Shown piece after piece: positions 16,798 to 22,116 of a stretch of 22,116 nucleotides of DNA (its first letter is position 1; each line of letters begins with the position of its first letter). Both the position numbers and the translations under genes were made by a program. The stretch is from JALZVT01 sp964519335 (GTDB lineage: Bacteria > Pseudomonadota > Gammaproteobacteria > Pseudomonadales > Azotimanducaceae): positions 1 through 22,116 of the forward strand of contig CAZFIA010000062.1 of assembly GCA_964519335.1 (NCBI GenBank), given 5' to 3'. The notes beneath the pieces were generated by a model. It searched no databases, was not told the origin of the DNA, and saw nothing but the letters and a program-made list of their open reading frames with translations.

Positions 16798-17451
16798 ATG
16801 GCGACCTACCACCACGGCGATCTCTATACGGCATTGCTGACTGCGGGCGAAGAAGTGCTAGCCGAACGAGGCCTGCAGGGCTTTACGATGCGCGAATGCG
16901 CACGCCGGGCGGGGGTTTCACATGCAGCGCCGAAGCATCATTTTCAGGATGTGCGTGGCTTTCTCACCGCAATCGCGGCCCGAGGTTTTGATCACCTCAC
17001 GGCTACGCTGCAAACCCATCTGGTTGAGCTTGAAGCCAATGCCGATCTGGCAGAGGAGTTTCACGCTGTCATCTGTGGTTATTTGTCTTTCGCCCAGAAC
17101 TGGCCCGAACACTTTCGAATCATGTTTCGCAGTGATCTGCTGCATTCTGACTCTGCAGTGCTTCTGGGCAGCTCTAGACACACGTTTCTTGAGCTTACCA
17201 ATGTGGTGCTGCGCCAGCGTGGGGAGCCCGAGCTTGAGCCCGAAGTGAACCGCGCCATAGACTTCTCGGACAATCTGCCATTAGTGCATGACATTGTGAT
17301 CGCCTGGTCGCACGTGCACGGGTTTGCTCACCTACGGCTCGAAGGGCAGCTGGTGATGGTGGGTGCAGACACCGAGGCGAGAATAGTGAGACAAGTGTCA
17401 CAGCGACTTAGTGAACTCATTCAAGAGCAAAGTAGCTATAGCGGAGATTGA
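16798..17451 (+). CDS. TetR/AcrR family transcriptional regulator (WHG-type C-terminus)
   Basis: This 217-residue protein has a TetR N-terminal DNA-binding domain. It opens with YHHGDLYTALLTAGEEVLAERG and contains the helix-turn-helix MRECARRAGVSHAAPKHHFQDVRGFL (about 27-52). The YHHGDL opening and the C-terminal segment (SFAQNWPEHFRIMF, IVIAWSHVHGFAHLRLEG) match the WHG-domain subgroup (TetR_C_13-like). Such proteins repress a neighbouring gene and release DNA on binding a small ligand. ATG 16798 has no convincing ribosome binding site. The gene is divergent from the ABA4-like/membrane-protein pair, with a perfect palindrome between them, the usual layout for autoregulation and control of the divergent operon. 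The ligand is unknown. Confidence 0.9.
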   Translation: MATYHHGDLYTALLTAGEEVLAERGLQGFTMRECARRAGVSHAAPKHHFQDVRGFLTAIAARGFDHLTATLQTHLVELEANADLAEEFHAVICGYLSFAQNWPEHFRIMFRSDLLHSDSAVLLGSSRHTFLELTNVVLRQRGEPELEPEVNRAIDFSDNLPLVHDIVIAWSHVHGFAHLRLEGQLVMVGADTEARIVRQVSQRLSELIQEQSSYSGD

Positions 17452-17528
17452 CGAGTGTTCCTAAGACCGAACCAATGATTTGCTAAAAAAGTGACTCCTA
17501 CCGCAGACCGACTGTGTCCTTGTTTACC

Positions 17529-17558
17529 TTGAGTTGTAGGAACCCCAGCTACTATATA
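17529..17558 (+). promoter_or_regulatory. Candidate sigma-70 promoter for the GGDEF gene
   Basis: TTGAGT (17529-17534), an 18-base spacer and TATATA (17553-17558) place a transcription start near 17565, about 20 bases before the TTG start of the diguanylate cyclase gene. This supports the TTG start over a more upstream one. Confidence 0.5.
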
Positions 17559-17584
17559 GGGGACGTTCTTAGAGCCTTGAGATC

Positions 17585-19141
17585 TTGAATTTTACCGCCA
17601 CGGCGATGGCATTGCTTGCGCTTCTTGGCGCCGCCATTCCCGTTATTCATCTATACAAGAATATTGCTGTGCCGGGTGCTGCCTCGTTACTCGCCATATG
17701 CGCTGTAGTTGCGATTTATCCTCTCGATGTGTTGATGCATTTAGGTGAGGCGGGTGTGCGCCACAGGTTTTCATCGGTTTCGCTCTTGGCGCCGCTATAT
17801 CTTTTGGCGATGGTGTCCTATCTGCGGGTAAGACCTGTTGGATGGCATTGGATTCGTCCGGTGCTGTTTGTGTATATGTTGTTCGGTGTGATTGCCCCAT
17901 GGCTGCCGGGCACCTGGTACCTGTCGTTCCCGTCTGTGCAACCCTATGCGTCGTTCAACCACTTCCTTTTCAACGTGGAAGACGGCCTATGGGTAATGAA
18001 AGTTGCGGATTACATGATGATTGGCTCTGGGGGCTTCCTGGTCATCCAGCGATTGAGCGACTCTCGCAATTCCAAATCACTATTAGTCGCGCTGGCGGTA
18101 GTGCCGATGGCGGCGGGCGGCGCGGATCTAATAGCGAGCTTAACCGGTTATGCGCCTTACCACGGCGTTACGAACGTACAGGTCGGAACCACGCTGGGCC
18201 TCTTTGCTTTGAGTTACGCGTTGATGCGTCAAAGCATGCTGACGCGTGTTCCCGTATCACGGAATTTGCTGATGAGCCATATGCGCGAAGGTATGTGCGT
18301 GATTACCAAGGCGGGTGAGATTGTTGACTGCAACGAGGCCCTGGGTGCCATCATTGGCGTGTCTCCAAGCAAGCTGATTGGTAGAATCGCCAATCGCGTG
18401 TTACCTGAGTCTGTGCTTGCCCAGCTTGATGAGTACGAATCAAACGGGTCAGTAGAAGCTACTGAGCTTCGACTCGACAACACCGGCCGTACTGTAACAG
18501 TGAACGTGAAATCTCTGGAGGAAGAGCAGGCTGGAGCATCCTTGTTGATAACAATCACTGATGTTACTGATCAAAGTAACGAGCTGGCCTCGGTTTCTGC
18601 TGTTGCGGATGAGTTGCAGCAAAAAAATGACCGGCTGGTAGCTCTAACGAAGACCGACCCACTAACAGGGCTAGGAAATCGTCGTTGTTTGGTAGACGAA
18701 CTGAGCCTTCATGCCAAGGATGACAACCCTGCCAAGATCGGCCTGGTAATGGTAGATATCGACCACTTTAAGGTCATCAATGATACGCACGGTCATGCTG
18801 CGGGTGATGCGGTACTTGTTCATCTGGCGACGGCAATGCGCGAAACCTGCCGGGACAACGACTTGATTGCTCGTTGGGATGGCGAGGAGTTTGTTGTACT
18901 GCTGCATGATTCTGATGAAAAGCGATTGCAGCAAGCAGCGGAACGCCTTCGATTGCAGATAAATCGTTTAGTTATCAATCTAGAAAACGGGGTCACGTTG
19001 CAAGTTACTGCGAGCATAGGCGCGTCAATGGTGCGAGATGGGCAAAGCCCTGAATCTGTTCTGCAGCAGGTTGACCGATTGATGCTTGAAGCTAAACGCG
19101 CGGGACGCGATCGCGTGGTGTCTGACCAAAGCGAAACCTAG
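17585..19141 (+). CDS. 7TM sensor - PAS - GGDEF protein, putative diguanylate cyclase
   Basis: The 518-residue protein has seven hydrophobic helices in residues 1-215, in the style of histidine-kinase N-terminal 7TM sensors. A PAS domain follows (about 228-325; MREGMCVITKAGEIVDCNEA), then a short coiled linker and a GGDEF domain from about 357 (TDPLTGLGNRR, VDIDHFKVINDTHGHAAGD). The domain would make cyclic di-GMP from two GTP. The signature reads DGEEF (residues 432-436; RWDGEEFVVLL) instead of GGEEF, while the inhibitory I-site RxxD (RDND) is intact five residues upstream. The first-glycine change is non-canonical, so the protein may be weakly active, inactive or a c-di-GMP receptor. Start TTG 17585 fits the nearby promoter; ATG 17606 is an alternative. 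Confidence 0.9.
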   Translation: MNFTATAMALLALLGAAIPVIHLYKNIAVPGAASLLAICAVVAIYPLDVLMHLGEAGVRHRFSSVSLLAPLYLLAMVSYLRVRPVGWHWIRPVLFVYMLFGVIAPWLPGTWYLSFPSVQPYASFNHFLFNVEDGLWVMKVADYMMIGSGGFLVIQRLSDSRNSKSLLVALAVVPMAAGGADLIASLTGYAPYHGVTNVQVGTTLGLFALSYALMRQSMLTRVPVSRNLLMSHMREGMCVITKAGEIVDCNEALGAIIGVSPSKLIGRIANRVLPESVLAQLDEYESNGSVEATELRLDNTGRTVTVNVKSLEEEQAGASLLITITDVTDQSNELASVSAVADELQQKNDRLVALTKTDPLTGLGNRRCLVDELSLHAKDDNPAKIGLVMVDIDHFKVINDTHGHAAGDAVLVHLATAMRETCRDNDLIARWDGEEFVVLLHDSDEKRLQQAAERLRLQINRLVINLENGVTLQVTASIGASMVRDGQSPESVLQQVDRLMLEAKRAGRDRVVSDQSET

Positions 19142-19155
19142 ACTCAGGCCCAAAC

Positions 19156-19551
19156 TCAGGAGAGGGGTTTTAACGCCGTTACTTCGATCTCGATCTTCAT
19201 GTCTGAATCGAGTAGATCGGTAATAAGCAGGGTCGCTGCAGGCAACACCTCCCCCAAAAAACGCTGAAAGACAGGCGCGAACAATTCGACGTCGCCGCGA
19301 TTGGGCACCATATAGGTGACGCGAACAATGTCCGAAAGCGCGGCACCCGCCTGGCCCAGGGCAGTCTCAATGTTCTTGAAACATTGCTCGGCCTGAACTG
19401 CCGGGTCGGGGCTAATGGTCATGGTGCTGTAGTTGTACCCCGTAGTCCCTGACACCAGTACCCAGCGACCGTCTACTACCGCCCGCGAGTAGGCATACTC
19501 TTGTTCAAGAGTAGACCCGCTCGTTATCCTCGTTCTGATACTCGACGCCAA
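19156..19551 (-). CDS. Rid family (YjgF/YER057c/UK114) protein lacking the RidA arginine
   Basis: This 131-residue protein matches the Rid family throughout: SRAVVDGRWVLVSGTTGYN, then QAEQCFKNIETALGQAGAALSDIVRVTYMVPN, then the end LPAATLLITDLLDSDMKIEIEVTALK. RidA proper deaminates reactive enamine/imine intermediates using an Arg in the motif PARS (R105 of E. coli RidA). Here the motif is PAAT and the position is Ala106, so it belongs to an Arg-lacking Rid subgroup of unclear activity. The start is TTG 19551, one base after the TAG of the peroxidase gene, with no strong ribosome binding site, so translational coupling is likely. It is the last gene of the paa-peroxidase transcript and converges with the GGDEF gene 14 bp away. 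Confidence 0.9.
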   Translation of the reverse strand: MASSIRTRITSGSTLEQEYAYSRAVVDGRWVLVSGTTGYNYSTMTISPDPAVQAEQCFKNIETALGQAGAALSDIVRVTYMVPNRGDVELFAPVFQRFLGEVLPAATLLITDLLDSDMKIEIEVTALKPLS

Positions 19552-19552
19552 A

Positions 19553-20044
19553 CTACAGGTAGTTACCTAGTTGCTCAGCGATTTCTTCAGGTGTTGCTTT
19601 TGGACTGAATCGCGCGACGGCATTGCCATTTCGATCTACCAGGAACTTTGCGAAGTTCCATGCGATGTCGGATGTATCAGAAGAAGCGCCAACTTCGTTG
19701 GGCTGCGCTGATTTTAGGTAGTTATACAGATCGCAAGCTTCCGGCCCATTTACATTGGTTTTTGCAAACATGGGAAATGTGACATCAAACTTTGATGTAG
19801 CAAAGTCTTTGATTTCTGCATTGGAGCCTGGCTCCTGTGCGCCAAACTGATTGCAGGGGAAAGCGAGCACTGAAAAGCCGTTGCTCTTGTTGTCTTCATA
19901 CAGAGTACGCAACCCGGCGTACTGTGGAGTGAGTCCTCAAGCACTCGCTACGTTTACGACCAGACAGACCTGATCTTTGTAGTCAGAAAGGTTTACGGCG
20001 TTGCCGTCTATGGAATCCATGGTGAAATCGTGCATGTTGCTCAT
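19553..20044 (-). CDS. Selenocysteine-containing glutathione peroxidase (UGA read through as Sec36)
   Basis: Reading from ATG 20044, preceded by AAAGGAGAG, gives MSNMHDFTMDSIDGNAVNLS... then NVASA, an in-frame TGA (19937-19939), then GLTPQYAGLRTLYE to TAG at 19553: 163 residues counting Sec36. The TGA lies exactly where GPx/BtuE proteins have catalytic Cys (NVASKCGLTPQY in E. coli BtuE). The other tetrad residues are present: Gln70 (FPCNQFGAQEPGS), Trp129 and Asn130 (IAWNFAKFL). The resolving Cys of thioredoxin-dependent GPx (YCT in BtuE) is Ala82 here, as in monothiol selenoenzymes such as GPx4 (FAA). A SECIS-like hairpin follows the UGA. It would reduce H2O2 or lipid peroxides. It follows the paaE-like gene by 28 bp. 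A TGC-to-TGA error or a decayed gene is the alternative, judged much less likely. Confidence 0.9.
19904..19923 (-). promoter_or_regulatory. Bacterial SECIS-like stem-loop downstream of the UGA codon
   Basis: In the mRNA the sequence AGUACGC, loop CGGGUU, GCGUACU forms a perfect 7-bp stem (19923-19917 with 19910-19904). After one C-C mismatch, two further pairs (A-U, C-G) can extend it. The loop starts 20 nucleotides after the UGA and its second base is G, followed by GGU. This fits the known bacterial SECIS pattern: a hairpin inside the coding region with its apical loop about 16-37 nt after UGA and G in the first two loop positions. Function as a SelB-binding element is inferred from structure. 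Confidence 0.82.
19937..19939 (-). other. In-frame UGA, proposed selenocysteine codon (Sec36)
   Basis: The single in-frame TGA in an otherwise intact GPx gene, at the peroxidatic residue. TGA also serves as an ordinary stop nearby (paaB, the GST gene, the Rid gene), so recoding must depend on local context, supplied by the adjacent hairpin. Confidence 0.88.
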
Positions 20045-20050
20045 TGGTGG

Positions 20051-20062
20051 TTTCTCTCCTTT
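20051..20062 (-). promoter_or_regulatory. Shine-Dalgarno site of the selenoprotein GPx gene
   Basis: CTAAAGGAGAGA precedes the ATG at 20044, in the 28-base gap after the paaE-like stop. It shows that translation begins upstream of the UGA, so the frame before the UGA is meant to be translated as one with the frame after it. Confidence 0.75.
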
Positions 20063-20072
20063 AGTTATGGGA

Positions 20073-20807
20073 TTAGCCCTGATCATAGTCTAACGTGATT
20101 TGTGTGCTAACGGGCTCTGCCTGGCAGGGTAGTGTAAAACCTGCGTCAATCTCTGAGTCCTCAAGCGCGTAGTTTTCACGCAGTTCTACTGTACCGTTGG
20201 TCAGCCTCGCGCGGCAGGTTGAGCAAACGCCGCCCCGGCAAGAGAACGGTAAATCGATGTCCGCATCTTCGGCGCCTTCCAGAAGTGTGCCCGCCGAGCG
20301 TTCCATATCGAAGTGTCGCTCGCGCCCCTGCAAAATGATGGTCACTGCAACAGTGTCCTGAGAATCTGGCAGGGTGGTGGGCTTGTGACTTGAGTTGTTT
20401 ACTATATCCAGACGATTGATGTTTAGAGTTTTCAGATTGCTCTCTAGCCAGCTTGCCAGTTCTTCCTGCGTGTCTGGTGGGCAGGCAATCGAGCAGTGGG
20501 TAATGGTCGTTAGGTCAAATAGTTCTTCGGCACAACGTTGCAGGCGTTTGGTATCCAGTACGCCTGTTAGTACATCGAAAGGTTGTTTCTCGCTTCTAGT
20601 GATTGCAAGTAAGCTCAACGCCTCCATGTAGTTGTTTTTTAGGGCGAGCAAGCTTTCGAGTTGCGTGAGTTTGCTGCTGCTAGGCGTGCTGCATATCCAG
20701 GTCACTCTGCTTCCGTTGGTTAAGTGCATCGTAGCTTGTTCAAGGGCAGGATCGTTGCCCTGATCTTCACTGATCAGCAACAGATGTGAGTTAGCCCGGG
20801 GTGGCAT
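20073..20807 (-). CDS. paaE: PaaE-like phenylacetyl-CoA epoxidase reductase, lacking the FAD domain
   Basis: The C-terminal ~95 residues are a complete plant-type 2Fe-2S ferredoxin domain with Cys190, Cys195, Cys198 and Cys228 (CRGGVCSTC...LPCQAEP), closely matching the end of PaaE. Residues 8-135 align loosely with the PaaE NAD(P)-binding lobe (GVLDTKRLQRCAEELF versus GRIDGEKLQSL), but GSGITP and the CGP motif are lost (SEDQGNDP, ACPP). The FAD-binding lobe with RxYS is entirely missing: 244 residues against about 350 in E. coli. paaC occupies the DNA upstream, so no hidden exon or frameshift explains this. ATG 20807 shares its A with the paaC stop (TAATG); a GTG at 20813 is also possible. 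It probably passes electrons to the PaaA di-iron site from a separate flavoprotein. Confidence 0.85.
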   Translation of the reverse strand: MPPRANSHLLLISEDQGNDPALEQATMHLTNGSRVTWICSTPSSSKLTQLESLLALKNNYMEALSLLAITRSEKQPFDVLTGVLDTKRLQRCAEELFDLTTITHCSIACPPDTQEELASWLESNLKTLNINRLDIVNNSSHKPTTLPDSQDTVAVTIILQGRERHFDMERSAGTLLEGAEDADIDLPFSCRGGVCSTCRARLTNGTVELRENYALEDSEIDAGFTLPCQAEPVSTQITLDYDQG

Positions 20808-21562
20808 TACCACTGGACTCCGGGGTGCGCTCGAGCGAGTGACTGCATTTCAGCCAGCAACAATCCCAGCTCTTCGCCGTGTTCTCCGCGCTTGCCGAAC
20901 CAGCGCAGCGTAGGTTCTCCGGGGACGTTGAGACGTGCCTGCTCCAGTGTTTCTACGATTGTTGAGTGCCAGTCTTTATACAAATCTTCGGGCAAAGGCA
21001 GCAAACCTGTGGCTGCAGACTGCTCGTCAAGTGCATCGCTCTGAAAGAGTTCGCCGGTAAATTTCCATAGTGATTCTATGGACGTTTGCATGCGCTCGTG
21101 GCTTAAGTCTGTGCCGTCGCCAAGGCGAACCGTCCATTCTGATGCCCAGAGCCAATGAAATTCGGCCTGTGGTAAGAATCGTTTGGCCAGCCTGCCAATT
21201 TCTTTGTCAGTCGATTGCGTCGCGGCGGCGTACCAGGTTTTTTGCCAGCCAGAGAACATGAGCTGGCGGGCGACAGTGTCGCCGAAGTGGCCATTGGGTT
21301 GTTCGGCTAGAGTTGCATTGAAGAATTGATGTTCTGCGCGTTCGTAAGCGAGGGCGTCTTCATCTCTGCCTTTGCCTTCTAGCTTGCCGGCGAGGGTTAG
21401 CCAGGCACGCGATTGATCAACCAGTTCCAGGGCGATGTTTGCGATCGACAAGTCTTCTTCAAGTATAGGTGCGTGCCCCATGAGTTCACTCATGCGGTGG
21501 CCAACAATCAGGCAGGAGTCGCCTATACGTAGTACGCAGCTGCTGGTCTCGGTTGAATTCAC
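20807..21562 (-). CDS. paaC: 1,2-phenylacetyl-CoA epoxidase subunit PaaC
   Basis: This is the ferritin-like structural subunit that pairs with PaaA in the ring-epoxidising complex. It matches E. coli PaaC along its length: VLRIGDSCLIVGHRMSELMGHAP, LSIANIALELVDQSRAWL, RAEHQFFNATLAEQPNGHFGDTVARQ, WRFTAELF-like LWKFTGELF, and the ending LLAEMQSLARAHPGVQW. The start is uncertain. GTG 21562 gives 251 residues (E. coli 248) and leaves 13 bases after paaB; ATG 21595 gives 262 residues and overlaps paaB by 20 bases; neither has a good ribosome binding site. PaaC normally lacks the full set of iron ligands and is non-catalytic. The stop overlaps the paaE-like start (TAATG). No paaD lies between them. 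Confidence 0.93.
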   Translation of the reverse strand: MNSTETSSCVLRIGDSCLIVGHRMSELMGHAPILEEDLSIANIALELVDQSRAWLTLAGKLEGKGRDEDALAYERAEHQFFNATLAEQPNGHFGDTVARQLMFSGWQKTWYAAATQSTDKEIGRLAKRFLPQAEFHWLWASEWTVRLGDGTDLSHERMQTSIESLWKFTGELFQSDALDEQSAATGLLPLPEDLYKDWHSTIVETLEQARLNVPGEPTLRWFGKRGEHGEELGLLLAEMQSLARAHPGVQW

Positions 21563-21575
21563 TGTTTCAGTACAT

Positions 21576-21857
21576 TCACAGGTTTTCGATGCCATCAGGC
21601 ACGCTGTAGAACGTGGGATGTCGATACACTTTGTCTTTGGCTGCTTCGAACAAAACATCACTGTCTGATGGGTCGCTTACCGCAATGTCTCTCGACCTCA
21701 TTACCCACAGGCTTACGCCTTCCATACGCCGAGTATAGAGTTCTCTGGCTTTGGCAAGGGCCATCTCGGGATCCGATGCGTGCACACTGCCAACATGCCG
21801 ATGATCCAAACCATTTTTGGGCCGCACAAACACCTCAAACAATTCGAAGTTGCTCAC
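21576..21857 (-). CDS. paaB: 1,2-phenylacetyl-CoA epoxidase subunit PaaB
   Basis: The 93-residue protein matches PaaB almost end to end: FELFEVFVRPKNGLDHRHVGSVHA, MALAKARELYTRRMEGVSLWV and the C-terminus DKVYRHPTFYSVPDGIENL, the same as E. coli KVYRHPTFYTIPDGIEHM in form. PaaB bridges PaaAC heterodimers in the epoxidase. The start is GTG 21857, with a strong AGGAGG nine bases upstream and the expected family N-terminus (MSNFELFE); the open frame extends further upstream into the intergenic and paaA end but without family similarity. It lies 23 bases after the paaA stop and just before paaC. Confidence 0.96.
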   Translation of the reverse strand: MSNFELFEVFVRPKNGLDHRHVGSVHASDPEMALAKARELYTRRMEGVSLWVMRSRDIAVSDPSDSDVLFEAAKDKVYRHPTFYSVPDGIENL

Positions 21858-21880
21858 TTTGTTTAGCCTCCTATCTAAAT

Positions 21881-22116
21881 CTACGTTGCGTTTTTGTTGG
21901 CCCAGGCGGTTGCAGCGTCGCGCACCCATTGGCCTTCTGTGCGTGCCTTAGTGTACTGCGTTAGTCGGTCTTCATTGCAGGGCCCATTGCCATTGAGCAC
22001 TTCACTGAATTCTTCCCAATCGATAGGGCCGGTTTCGTAGTGATTGGTCGTTGTGTTGAGTTTCAACTGATCATCTGGAATGCGTAGTCCCAGATGGTCT
22101 GCCTGTGGGACGGTTG
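21881..22116 (-). CDS. paaA: 1,2-phenylacetyl-CoA epoxidase subunit PaaA, C-terminal part
   Basis: Only the last ~77 codons are in the window; the gene continues past 22116. The visible C-terminus (VPQADHLGLRIPDDQLKLN, NHYETGPIDWEEFSEVLNGNGPCNEDRL, GQWVRDAATAWANKNAT) has the PaaA tail pattern GHYDFG.IDW.EF..V..GNGPCN..RL. PaaA is the di-iron catalytic subunit that epoxidises the ring of phenylacetyl-CoA with O2; its iron ligands lie upstream, outside the window. The stop TAG is 23 bases before paaB. The operon promoter is not in the window. Confidence 0.95.
   Translation of the reverse strand, partial: TVPQADHLGLRIPDDQLKLNTTTNHYETGPIDWEEFSEVLNGNGPCNEDRLTQYTKARTEGQWVRDAATAWANKNAT

Noticed and set aside
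19553..19912. A stand-alone 119-aa ORF starting at a TTG in the peroxidase gene
   Set aside because: It starts after the catalytic residue and inside the SECIS-like stem; the true gene begins at ATG 20044 with a Shine-Dalgarno sequence and reads through UGA.
19937..19939. UGA in the GPx gene as a disabling nonsense mutation
   Set aside because: It falls exactly at the Cys/Sec catalytic position, the rest is intact, a hairpin with SECIS spacing follows, and the resolving Cys is absent. A sequencing error remains formally possible.
21596..21661. Upstream extension of paaC to 21661
   Set aside because: It would run far into paaB; the residues before the conserved VLRIGD segment do not match PaaC.
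21858..21929. Upstream extension of paaB to 21929
   Set aside because: The family N-terminus starts at GTG 21857 with AGGAGG nine bases upstream; the extension would overlap the end of paaA.

Overview
The window reads as a piece of a Gram-negative, probably aquatic or marine, gammaproteobacterium-like chromosome. This is inferred from the mix of a giant calcium-binding repeat adhesin, several glutathione S-transferases, an aerobic phenylacetate operon, a TetR regulator and a diguanylate cyclase; the sequence does not fix the species. No rRNA, tRNA, insertion sequence, integrase or CRISPR array was found. No gene-free stretch exceeds 300 bases. The only assembly defect is a run of exactly 100 N at 15135-15234, inside a tandem repeat.

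Layout. (1) 1-8669, plus strand: the last ~2,888 residues of a giant secreted repeat protein that begins upstream of the window. It has thrombospondin-type-3-like calcium motifs, then seven copies of a three-domain Ig/cadherin-like super-repeat (period 978-1017 bp), then a unique C-terminus. (2) 8755-9357, plus: an unrecognised 200-aa protein. (3) 9354-12107, minus: a compact operon of a MaoC-like hotdog protein, a GST, a ~100-aa unknown and a PhyH-type Fe(II)/2-oxoglutarate dioxygenase. (4) 12215 to ~15142, plus, divergent from it: a two-domain GST-like protein, a KamA-family radical SAM aminomutase and a sigma/mu-like GST. (5) ~15105-15354: an array of 35-bp hairpin repeats, broken by the N gap, between convergent genes. 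(6) 15332-16656, minus: two overlapping membrane-protein genes, one ABA4-like. They are divergent from a TetR regulator (16798-17451), with a perfect 15-bp palindrome between them. (7) 17585-19141, plus: a 7TM-PAS-GGDEF protein with an altered GGDEF signature. (8) 19156-22116, minus: the end of a phenylacetyl-CoA epoxidase operon, paaA(partial)-paaB-paaC-paaE-like, followed without a break by a glutathione peroxidase and a Rid-family protein.

The most notable result is the glutathione peroxidase. Its frame is interrupted by a single UGA exactly at the catalytic position (NVASA-UGA-GLTPQY). Twenty nucleotides downstream there is a perfect 7-bp stem with a G-containing 6-nt loop, as expected of a bacterial SECIS. 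The gene has its own Shine-Dalgarno sequence, keeps the other tetrad residues and lacks the usual resolving cysteine. I read it as a selenocysteine-containing GPx of 163 residues (20044-19553). A conventional gene finder would call only a truncated fragment.

Second, the phenylacetate operon is unusual. paaD is absent between paaC and paaE. The paaE-like protein has no FAD-binding domain and a degenerate NAD-binding domain, but an intact 2Fe-2S ferredoxin domain. The epoxidase therefore probably takes electrons from a different flavoprotein. The peroxidase and Rid protein at the end of the operon could protect against peroxide or reactive intermediates made by this oxygen-using pathway (inference).
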